Of a stretch of 8,177 bases of DNA, positions 1 to 5,412 are shown piece after piece. The translations under genes and the position numbers were made by a program. The notes under the pieces were generated by a model. That model was not told where the DNA came from and ran no database searches. It saw nothing but the letters and a program-made list of their open reading frames with translations. The DNA comes from Clostridium sp. CAG:448 (GTDB lineage Bacteria > Bacillota > Clostridia > Oscillospirales > CAG-272): contig FR890528.1 of the NCBI GenBank assembly GCA_000433415.1, positions 1 through 8,177 on the forward strand. The letters run 5' to 3'. The stretch's first letter is position 1; each line of letters begins with the position of its first letter.

Positions 1-411
1 GCGCTGCATTTCTTTATCGGCAGTCTTGCCGACTGGACAAACACGCTTTCTCCGCTTCTCGGACGGGAAGAAACAACGGCGCTGATCGCGGAGCAGTATG
101 CCCGTCTGATGCCCGCGATGTTTATTGCCTACGCGGGAATGGTTTTGCTGATTCTTGCCGGTGCCTTTGCATTGCTGACAAAGAAAACCGTCCTGCCGCG
201 GTGGATGTTTGCCTTCCATATGATCGTTTTTCAGGTTATATTCGTACTGATTCCCGATATCCGCCAGGCGCTCGGGGCAGATGTTTCCACATGGGATTTT
301 GTCCTGAGCCAGGGCTCGGGCAACGCGGCACTGTGCATTTGGATGATCGCGAATGCCGTCTTTGCGGGCAGGCAGGCGGGAACGCGGGAAAAAGCCGGCA
401 GAGCAGAGTGA
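1..411 (+). CDS. Small multi-pass membrane protein, 3' part
   Basis: The reading frame is open from the first base of the window to a TGA at 409-411, so the start lies outside; 136 residues are visible. At least three hydrophobic segments can be seen: roughly residues 35-58 (around FIAYAGMVLLILAGAF), 63-83 (around WMFAFHMIVFQVIFVLI) and 105-122 (around GNAALCIWMIANAVF), followed by a short basic/acidic tail. The layout, with a conserved-looking small-residue patch (QGSGNAAL) before the last helix, resembles DUF6796/DUF998-type integral membrane proteins of Firmicutes, but that is an impression from memory. No catalytic motif is seen. The gene ends 23 bases before the next start on the same strand, so the two are probably co-transcribed. 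Confidence 0.7.
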   Translation, partial: ALHFFIGSLADWTNTLSPLLGREETTALIAEQYARLMPAMFIAYAGMVLLILAGAFALLTKKTVLPRWMFAFHMIVFQVIFVLIPDIRQALGADVSTWDFVLSQGSGNAALCIWMIANAVFAGRQAGTREKAGRAE

Positions 412-434
412 AACAAACGAAAGGAGATCGGAAC

Positions 435-1298
435 ATGTCAAAGAAAGCAACCGAATTTCAGAAAAAGGAAATGAGCAGAATGTACCGCGGCAAGGAGATT
501 TTCAAGCCGCTGAATACCGGCTGGATCGACGAAAACGTCGCCTGCGTGCGGGAGTGGGTGGCAAACATCTTCTTCTACCGCAAGGGCGATACGACCATCA
601 TGATTGATGCGGGTTACAATTACGACCGCCTTGCCGAAAAAATGGCATGGCTGGGTATCCATCCGAAATCCGTGCACCACATTCTCATCACGCATCAGGA
701 CACCGACCACGTGGGTGCCGTGGAAGCCGACAGCCCGGGACTTTTCCGGAATGCCAGACTGTACATCGGAGAAACCGAGAACCGCTATCTGACCGGGGAG
801 GTGCGCCGCAAGGTGATCTATCACCTCTACAAGCTGCCGCAGGTGACTATCAACAACCGCAAACAATTGCTCAAAGACGGCGAAACCCTGCGCATCGGCG
901 ACATCAAGATCAAATGCTTCCTTGTCCCGGGACACACTTGGGGACATATGGTCTATCTTGTGGATGATCGGTATCTGTTCACCGGCGATACCCTGTGGTT
1001 CGGCGCCGATGGCGGATACAGTTTTATTTCCACGCTGGCGGAAAACAACAAACTGGCGGTCAAATCACTTGCCATTCTGGAAACCAAACTCAAAAAATTG
1101 GGTGTCCGTCCGCTCTTCATCACCGGTCACACCGGATGGACGGACAATTTTGAATTTGCCTTTGCCCATAAGGATAAGCTCTGCTCGCCCTTTCGGAAAA
1201 GAGCCCATGACCCGACTGCCCCCTACGACGCCTACGACGAATCGGACGATACGGAGGAAGGGGCAAAAAGCGGGTTTCTGAAGGGCGTTGTAAATTGA
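435..1298 (+). CDS. Metallo-beta-lactamase fold hydrolase
   Basis: The 287-residue protein carries the MBL-fold metal-ligand set: H87-Q-D89-T-D91-H92 after strand ILIT, then H167 (PGHTWGH), D185 (FTGDT) and H232 (ITGHTGW). These normally bind two divalent metals that activate water for hydrolysis of an ester, thioester, lactone or phosphodiester. The second His of the classical HxHxDH motif is replaced by Asp (HxDxDH), a variant also known in other MBL proteins such as ComEC-type domains. Substrate is unknown. The ATG at 435 is chosen because AAGGAG (421-426) lies 8 bases upstream; the frame is open further upstream to 201, but that part overlaps the preceding gene. The acidic C-terminal tail (DAYDESDDTEE) is probably disordered. 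There is no signal peptide, so it is likely cytosolic. No clear terminator was found between its stop and the convergent permease. Confidence 0.9.
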   Translation: MSKKATEFQKKEMSRMYRGKEIFKPLNTGWIDENVACVREWVANIFFYRKGDTTIMIDAGYNYDRLAEKMAWLGIHPKSVHHILITHQDTDHVGAVEADSPGLFRNARLYIGETENRYLTGEVRRKVIYHLYKLPQVTINNRKQLLKDGETLRIGDIKIKCFLVPGHTWGHMVYLVDDRYLFTGDTLWFGADGGYSFISTLAENNKLAVKSLAILETKLKKLGVRPLFITGHTGWTDNFEFAFAHKDKLCSPFRKRAHDPTAPYDAYDESDDTEEGAKSGFLKGVVN

Positions 1299-1363
1299 AA
1301 CCTGTGGCGCCTGAAACGCACGCCGGGTTTTCCCGCTACGGTGAGACGGCACAGCGTACCGCC

Positions 1364-2518
1364 CTATTGCAGAAGCAATACGCAAACGCCGGTCATGACG
1401 GCGAGAAACAAAAAGTTCAGGAGCGTGAAGACGCCGAGATAGCGTTTGGTTCCCGCCGGTTCCAGCGCGGTATACTGCCGGAAAGTGATCAGACTGGCAA
1501 GCGAGGCGATCAGAGTGCCGGTGCCGCCGATATTGACGCCGTAGAGCAATGCCCGGTACTCGGTGGTAAAGCCGGACAAAAGAATGGCGGACGGCACATT
1601 GCTGATGACCTGACAGGAGAGAATGCTGACAATGAGCGGGTTCTTTGCCATAAGCGATGACAGAACCCGGTTTACGCCGTCAATGCGCGCCATGTTGCCC
1701 GAAAAAACAAAGAAGCAGGCGAAGGTCAGAAGCAGAAAGTAATCCACATTCCGCAACGCCTTGCGATCCGCGAACAAAAGAACGGCGGGAATGACAATCA
1801 GTCCGATGTAATAGGGAATCAGGCGGAAAACGATGACGATGGAGAAGGCAAACAAAAGCAGGTAGAGAACGGTTCTGCCGACCGGCAGCCGGTCGTCTTC
1901 CTGATTCTCCACACGGATGGGTTCGGGGCGGATCAGAATCAGACAGCACACAAGGATCAGAAAGATTGCCGCCGCAAAGGGAATTGCCATGATGCCCATG
2001 AATTTTGCGGTCGGAATCTGAAACTTGTTATACAGGTACAGGTTTTGCGGGTTGCCGAACGGCGTCAGCATTCCGCCGAGATTGGCGCCGATGTTCTGCA
2101 TGATAAAGGTAAAAACCATGTGCTTTTTTTGCCCGGAGGATGCAAGAACGTGGTATCCGAGCGGCAGAAATGTCAGAAGCGCCATATCATTGGCAATCAG
2201 CATGGAGCCGATGAAGGTAATCATGATGATGGCGATGATGGCGCGGCGGATATTGCCCGTCATGCCGACGATTTTGTGCGCGACAACCGTGAAAAAGTGA
2301 ATGTTGCGCAAAGCACAGATGACCGCGAGCGTGCAGAACAGGCAGGACAGGGTTTTCCAGTCGAAATAGCTCAGGTACTGCGCGTCGGGCGGGACAAAAA
2401 AGGCTGTTACGACGGCGGCGAGCAGGGCAATGACAAACACCGTGTTTTTTCGCAAAAATTGCGCAAGTTTTCCCGGCTGCCGCTGTGCGGCAGGCGCGGG
2501 GGGTCTGTTTGTAGTCAT
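1364..2518 (-). CDS. SLC13/citrate-type anion permease
   Basis: This 384-residue, strongly hydrophobic protein has the two-repeat organisation of the citrate-transporter-like (ArsB/NhaD/SLC13) ion transporter group. The first half contains LIANDMALLTF (about 107-117) and GGMLTPFGNPQNLYL (about 148-162). The second contains ISNVPSAILLSG (about 305-316) and GVNIGGTGT (about 327-335). These helix breaks with small and polar residues are where the family binds cation and substrate. It probably imports a carboxylate or other anion, or exports an oxyanion; substrate cannot be told. I start it at the ATG at 2516-2518 because GGAAGGA lies 9 bases upstream; the frame also has a Met at 2566, but that start lies at the expected transcription start and has no ribosome-binding site. 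It is a single-gene unit with its own promoter, convergent with the MBL gene. Confidence 0.87.
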   Translation of the reverse strand: MTTNRPPAPAAQRQPGKLAQFLRKNTVFVIALLAAVVTAFFVPPDAQYLSYFDWKTLSCLFCTLAVICALRNIHFFTVVAHKIVGMTGNIRRAIIAIIMITFIGSMLIANDMALLTFLPLGYHVLASSGQKKHMVFTFIMQNIGANLGGMLTPFGNPQNLYLYNKFQIPTAKFMGIMAIPFAAAIFLILVCCLILIRPEPIRVENQEDDRLPVGRTVLYLLLFAFSIVIVFRLIPYYIGLIVIPAVLLFADRKALRNVDYFLLLTFACFFVFSGNMARIDGVNRVLSSLMAKNPLIVSILSCQVISNVPSAILLSGFTTEYRALLYGVNIGGTGTLIASLASLITFRQYTALEPAGTKRYLGVFTLLNFLFLAVMTGVCVLLLQ

Positions 2519-2574
2519 ACGGATAAATCCTTCCGGTTGCAATGATTTGCTTTCAAGAGATTGCACAGTCTGGT

Positions 2575-2603
2575 ATTATACACCCGCAAGCGCAAAAAAT
2601 CAA
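2575..2603 (-). promoter_or_regulatory. Sigma-A-type promoter of the anion permease
   Basis: On the minus strand TTGATT (2598-2603) and a perfect TATAAT (2575-2580) are separated by 17 bases, the optimal vegetative spacing. The predicted start of transcription is near 2568, leaving a leader of about 50 bases before the permease ATG at 2518. This also argues for the downstream start codon. Confidence 0.75.
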
Positions 2604-2613
2604 GGGCAAAACC

Positions 2614-2639
2614 GAATTTAGCGGATGCGCCGCAAATTC
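2614..2639. repeat. Inverted repeat upstream of the permease promoter
   Basis: GAATTT(A)GCGG (2614-2624) and CCGCAAATTC (2630-2639) form a ten-pair inverted repeat with one bulged A and a five-base centre. It sits just upstream of the -35 box of the permease promoter. The position suits an activator or repressor site; on the minus strand the following bases include TTTT, so a weak terminator for leftward readthrough is an alternative. No known operator consensus was recognised. Confidence 0.4.
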
Positions 2640-2695
2640 CGGCGGGGGAAGACACAGGAAAGAGCGGAAATTGCCCCGAAATTTTTATTTTGCTA

Positions 2696-2724
2696 TTGAA
2701 AAATCACTTTGCATATGTTATAAT
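2696..2724 (+). promoter_or_regulatory. Near-consensus rightward promoter
   Basis: TTGAAA (2696-2701) and TATAAT (2719-2724) lie 17 bases apart, so this should be a strong vegetative promoter reading right from about 2731. It is not followed by an intact gene: the next coding sequence is a 5'-truncated hydrolase at 2862. It may be the original promoter of a gene that has been lost. Confidence 0.75.
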
Positions 2725-2750
2725 ATGACCGGATAAACGGTTGCGGTCAT
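2725..2750. repeat. Palindrome at the promoter start site
   Basis: ATGACCG (2725-2731) and CGGTCAT (2744-2750) are perfect inverted copies around a 12-base centre, beginning immediately after the -10 box. The placement across the expected transcription start favours a repressor operator. A short U-run follows (2750-2754), but the left arm lies at or before the start of the transcript, so a terminator is unlikely. Confidence 0.4.
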
Positions 2751-2861
2751 TTTTATGAGGTGCAGCCGACCAAGGAAAAATGCCGCCAAGCGGCTTTTCA
2801 AATGGCATCATAGTTAGCGTGTGCTAACCTGTATTGGATTCCGGAGAGAACAGGGGCGCGC
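2751..2861 (+). other. Leader with competing short hairpins, no intact gene
   Basis: Together with the promoters this completes the gene-free stretch 2519-2861. GCCGC (2782-2786) pairs with GCGGC (2790-2794) around a three-base loop and is followed by TTTT, a small terminator-like hairpin. ATGCC (2780-2784) can instead pair with GGCAT (2804-2808), which would exclude it. A 20-codon reading frame (ATG 2755 to TAG 2815-2817) is basic and ends in WHHS, but it has no good ribosome-binding site. I could not match the leader to a known riboswitch class. It may be an attenuating leader left from a deleted gene, or chance structure. Confidence 0.3.
2813..2828. promoter_or_regulatory. GTTAGC-GTGT-GCTAAC palindrome, possible metal-regulator operator
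   Basis: A perfect 6-bp inverted repeat with a 4-base centre. Its TTAG...CTAA core resembles the half-sites of DtxR/IdeR-type iron operators, whose published consensus contains TTAGG and CTAA elements. A DtxR-family gene is present at 6432-6800 and a ZIP metal transporter remnant lies downstream, so regulation by metal is a reasonable guess. The spacing differs from the classical 19-base box. It lies about 80 bases after the predicted transcription start, where a bound repressor could block elongation. Confidence 0.35.
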
Positions 2862-3194
2862 ATGCAGGCGCTGAACGGACAGGATGTTGCCATTGACTAT
2901 GCCTTTATGGTGACGGTCGAAAAGTTCATGCGTCACGGGCAGGAAAGTGTGCCGGATGATATGATTTCCGGCTCACGCGGGGATTTCTCCGGCGTTGGCG
3001 ACATTCATTTCTTCTATTCTGCGGACGAGGTGCTGTACGGTGCTCTGCCGGATTTTGAAAAAGCCTGCAAACGCGCGGGGGTTCGGTACACCGCCTTTGC
3101 CAGACCGAAGATGGTGCATTGCTACTGTATGCTGCCGTACTTCAAAGAGGCAAGGGAGGATTTTGCCAAGATAACGGCAATTCTGCGAAAATAG
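2862..3194 (+). pseudogene. Alpha/beta hydrolase, C-terminal remnant
   Basis: The visible 110 residues match the last third of HSL/acetyl-esterase-like alpha/beta hydrolases. They contain a GDFSG turn (about 40-44), the strand and acid loop HFFYSADEVLYG with D55 or E56 as candidate catalytic acid, an amphipathic helix (LPDFEKACKRAG) and a loop KMVH with H86 as candidate catalytic His. The lid and the GxSxG nucleophile elbow are absent, and there is no room for them: the frame meets a stop at 2811-2813 and promoter and leader DNA lie just upstream. No clear Shine-Dalgarno sequence precedes the ATG at 2862. Full-length relatives are about 300 residues, so roughly two thirds is missing. I read it as a deletion product joined to a foreign leader. 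A short stand-alone protein is possible but could not catalyse. Confidence 0.6.
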
Positions 3195-3195
3195 A

Positions 3196-3315
3196 GCGCG
3201 CATCAAATACTTTGAATCGGGCACGGCTCATCCGGTGCTGACGGTGCGTCCCGCGGAATTTTCAGAAGAAGTACAGGCGGCACACCGCCGCACTCTTGTA
3301 AGGAGGCAGATATGA
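3196..3315 (+). pseudogene. C-terminal tail of an unidentified protein
   Basis: A frame different from that of the preceding hydrolase encodes about 39 protein-like residues, beginning RIKYFESGTAHPVLTV and ending in a basic helix (HRRTLVRRQI). It stops at TGA 3313-3315. That stop overlaps the ATG of the next gene as ATGA, a typical coupling of real adjacent genes, which supports this being the true 3' end of a lost gene. The 5' part is missing: the sequence becomes the hydrolase 3' end just upstream, near 3190-3198. I do not recognise the family. It carries the AAGGAGG used by the following gene. Confidence 0.4.
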
Positions 3316-3500
3316 AAGAGAAGGAACTGCAATTTGACCGGCGTGTGCATGTGGTGTATACAAAACCGTGCAAAAAGGAAATCCAAAAGAAAATCGCATT
3401 GCACTATCCGCCCGCGCAGCGGGAGAAAGTGTGGGAGAAGGTTCAGCTGCAATATACGGCATATCTTTCCCGGTGGCGCACCGATCTTGGCGGCAAGGAA
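3312..3500 (+). pseudogene. ATC-hydrolase-like protein, N-terminal fragment
   Basis: A strong ribosome-binding site, AAGGAGG (3300-3306), lies 5 bases before the ATG. The first 63 or so residues look like the N-terminus of L-2-amino-thiazoline-4-carboxylic acid hydrolase-like proteins: a basic start, the stretch HYPPAQREKVWEKVQ (about 31-45), and YLSRWRTDLGGK (about 51-62), just before the conserved catalytic half. At about 3495-3500 the homology stops; the frame then runs out of phase through the ZIP gene as a low-complexity Arg/Cys/Trp-rich tail to a stop at 3588-3590. In the intact family the enzyme hydrolyses a cyclic thiazoline to a cysteine derivative, or a related bond. The C-terminal part, about 150 residues or more, is absent, so it should be inactive. 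The family assignment rests on remembered motifs. Confidence 0.5.
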
Positions 3501-4102
3501 AGTCGGCGGATATGGGAGCGCTTTCGTTTCTGCCGGCATTCATCGGTTTTTGGGTCGGGGTGCTGTTTTTGCTGGCGCTGGACCATCTGATTCCGCACCT
3601 GCATGTCGGCAGCAGTCAGGCAGAGGGACCGAAGACCAAGCTCGGACGCACGACCATGATGGTGCTGGCAGTCACACTGCACAATATTCCGGAAGGAATG
3701 GCAGTCGGTGTGATGTACGCGGGATTTCTTGCGGGAAACACGCAGATTACGGCGGCAAGCGCGCTTGCCCTGTCGCTCGGAATCGCAATTCAGAATTTTC
3801 CCGAAGGCGCAATCATTTCCATGCCGCTCCGCGCCGAGGGAGAGAAAAAGGGTAGGGCTTTTCTGGGCGGCGTGCTCTCGGGTGTTGTGGAACCGATCGG
3901 CGCCGTACTCACCCTGCTTGCCGCACAGCTTATCATTCCGGCATTGCCCTATCTTCTGAGCTTTGCCGCGGGTGCCATGCTCTATGTGGTGGTGGAGGAG
4001 CTGATCCCCGAAATGTCACAGGGGGAGCATTCCAATATCGGGACGGTGTTTTTTGCGGTCGGATTCAGTGTGATGATGGTGCTGGATGTGGCACTGGGAT
4101 AA
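3497..4102 (+). pseudogene. ZIP-family metal transporter lacking its N-terminus
   Basis: From about 3500 the frame matches the last three quarters of a clostridial ZIP (zinc/iron-regulated transporter-like) protein. Counting from the Met at 3512 there are 196 residues, against about 260 for the family. The metal-site motifs are present: HNIPEGMAVG (57-66) in the fourth helix of the family and QNFPEGAIIS (94-103) in the fifth, plus VVEELIPE (160-167) and the usual end VLDVALG. The cytosolic His loop is short (DHLIPHLHVG). Two or so N-terminal helices are missing, and the upstream DNA is the ATC-hydrolase fragment in another frame. A Met at 3512 has only a weak GGA-rich stretch upstream, so a shortened product cannot be excluded, but it would lack part of the dimer interface. 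The ketopantoate-reductase-like gene follows 20 bases later. Confidence 0.7.
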
Positions 4103-4122
4103 ACAGAAGGGAGTATACAAAA

Positions 4123-5079
4123 ATGAAAGTATTGGTTTACGGTGCGGGAGTGCTCGGATGTAATCTCGCGAACAATCTGTTCCGTGCGGGGAAGGATGTA
4201 ACGCTGCTGGCACGCGGAAAGTGGGCGGAGTCGATCAAAAAGGACGGATTGCGGATCAAAAAGATGTTTTCTTCCCGCACATCGGTCAGCCGGGTCCCGG
4301 TGGTGACCGGACTTGCGCCGGAGGATGGGTACGACGTGATTTTCGTTGCCGTCCGGTATACGCAGATTGGGTCGGTGACGGATGCGCTCCGGGCCAACAA
4401 GTCAAAGAATATCGTTTTTGTCGGCAACAATGTGCGTGCCAAAGAGCTTGCCGCCTCGTTGCCGGAGAAAAACGTGATGTTCGCCTTTGCGCTTTCGGCA
4501 GGACACCGGGAGTGCGACCGTGTGGTGTGCATAGATCTCAAAAAAATCACCATCGGTCAGCTTTCCGGCGCCCCTTCCAATGAGGCGCTGATCGGACGGA
4601 TTTTTGAGGGAACCAAATATAAGGTGGTCTATGAGCCCAACATGGGGGATTATCTGTTGTGCCATGCCGCATTTGTGATACCGGCGGCATTCGCCTGCTA
4701 CAAAACGGACGGCGACCTGAAAAAGCTCCGGGGAAACACGGCATACCTGAACCGGATGATCGATGCCAATATTGAGGGCTACCGGGCAATTCAGACTGCC
4801 GGACATGAAATTCTGCCGAAAGCGGACAAAGACTTTGAGGGCGACGCATACCGAAAGACCTGCCTGCGCTTCTTCAAACTCATGTGCGCAACCGTCTTGG
4901 GGAAAATCTGCGCCTCGGATCACGCAATGAACGCAGTCGACGAAATGGACGCGCTGAACCGGGATCTGGAACGCTTCTTTGATGAAACCGGTGTGGACTA
5001 CCCGATTTGGCGCTCACTTGAAAAGGAAGCGGGGAAATACCTCTCGGATAAAGCCGCTTTCGGTTCTGCGGAGAGCTAA
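4123..5079 (+). CDS. Ketopantoate reductase (ApbA/PanE) family oxidoreductase
   Basis: The 318-residue protein opens with a Rossmann strand and the dinucleotide loop YGAGVLG (6-12), with LLARGKW (28-34) where this family contacts the NADPH phosphate. DVIFVAVRYTQ (71-81) and NIVFVGNN (96-103) are the following strands. The C-terminal helical domain runs from about 170. True PanE enzymes have a catalytic Lys with nearby Asn residues at the start of this domain; here the equivalent stretch reads GDYLLCHAAFVIPAA (175-189), with no Lys/Asn signature, so it may reduce a different 2-oxo substrate or serve another role. AAGGGAG (4107-4113) lies 9 bases before the ATG. The gene appears intact and sits between two broken regions, probably formerly in one transcript with the ZIP gene. 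Confidence 0.85.
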   Translation: MKVLVYGAGVLGCNLANNLFRAGKDVTLLARGKWAESIKKDGLRIKKMFSSRTSVSRVPVVTGLAPEDGYDVIFVAVRYTQIGSVTDALRANKSKNIVFVGNNVRAKELAASLPEKNVMFAFALSAGHRECDRVVCIDLKKITIGQLSGAPSNEALIGRIFEGTKYKVVYEPNMGDYLLCHAAFVIPAAFACYKTDGDLKKLRGNTAYLNRMIDANIEGYRAIQTAGHEILPKADKDFEGDAYRKTCLRFFKLMCATVLGKICASDHAMNAVDEMDALNRDLERFFDETGVDYPIWRSLEKEAGKYLSDKAAFGSAES

Positions 5080-5152
5080 GGCGCTGCAGCATCCGGCAGA
5101 GCGCATGAGCCTGACTTTTCAGTCAACAAAAGAAAAACGGGGAGTGGGAAAT

Positions 5153-5412
5153 ATGCACGCGTATTATCAAAAGAATCGGAACAGGCCGCAAAAAAAAGAT
5201 GCGGAGCTTTCTTTCACTGGTCGGTCCCGAATTGGAAAGCGCCGGCGGGAAGCCCTATGACGCGGCATTTGCGGATATCTGGAATCTCTATGAGCGGGAT
5301 ATGCTTGAACATTTCCCGTATATCGGCGGCGACGGTGCGAGCGGTACGAAAAATCTGACCGAGGCATATATGCTTGTTGCCATGGGGGAGTACCTGAAGG
5401 CACACGGTAAAG
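5153..5412 (+). pseudogene. Second ATC-hydrolase-like gene, frameshifted N-terminal fragment
   Basis: The start ATG at 5153 has GGGGAG (5139-5144) 8 bases upstream and reads MHAYYQKNRNRPQKK. At a run of eight A (5190-5197) the coding frame changes: the frame from 5199 continues as KMRSFLSLVGPELES, then DIWNLYERDMLEHFPYIGGD and GTKNLTEAYMLVAMGEYL. Joined, these make a sensible helical N-terminus ending in the FPYIGGD...TKNL pattern that I associate with L-2-amino-thiazoline-4-carboxylic acid hydrolase-like proteins. Without the shift the first frame stops at 5258-5260 after 35 residues. One A too many explains the break. The homology ends at about 5408-5412, where the sequence passes into a surface-protein gene; the catalytic C-terminal part is missing. 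The family is a distant relative of the fragment at 3312, not a copy of it. Confidence 0.5.

Noticed and set aside
201..434. N-terminal extension of the MBL-fold protein from an ATG at 201
   Set aside because: It overlaps the upstream membrane-protein gene in another frame, is low in family-like sequence, and a good ribosome-binding site precedes the ATG at 435.
438..947. Leftward open frame of 169 codons
   Set aside because: Antisense shadow of the MBL-fold gene, whose motifs are clear on the plus strand.
1299..1363. Terminator between the convergent MBL and permease genes
   Set aside because: Only a four-pair CGGG-TTTT-CCCG hairpin without a U-tract was found; not supported.
1295..1660. 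Rightward open frame following the MBL gene
   Set aside because: It is antisense to the permease C-terminus and has a hydrophilic, low-information composition; no ribosome-binding site of note.
2519..2566. Upstream start of the anion permease at 2566
   Set aside because: It lies at the predicted transcription start and has no Shine-Dalgarno sequence; the ATG at 2518 has GGAAGGA at good spacing.
2725..2861. Known riboswitch (fluoride, manganese yybP-ykoY, ZTP) in the leader
   Set aside because: None of the conserved cores of these classes could be matched by eye.
5112..5125. TGACT-TTTC-AGTCA hairpin between the reductase and the next start
   Set aside because: Only five pairs and no T-run afterwards; too weak to call a terminator.
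5186..5205. Programmed ribosomal frameshifting at A8
   Set aside because: The downstream gene is itself truncated and there is no evident stimulatory structure or Shine-Dalgarno element placed for slippage; decay or a base-call error is simpler.
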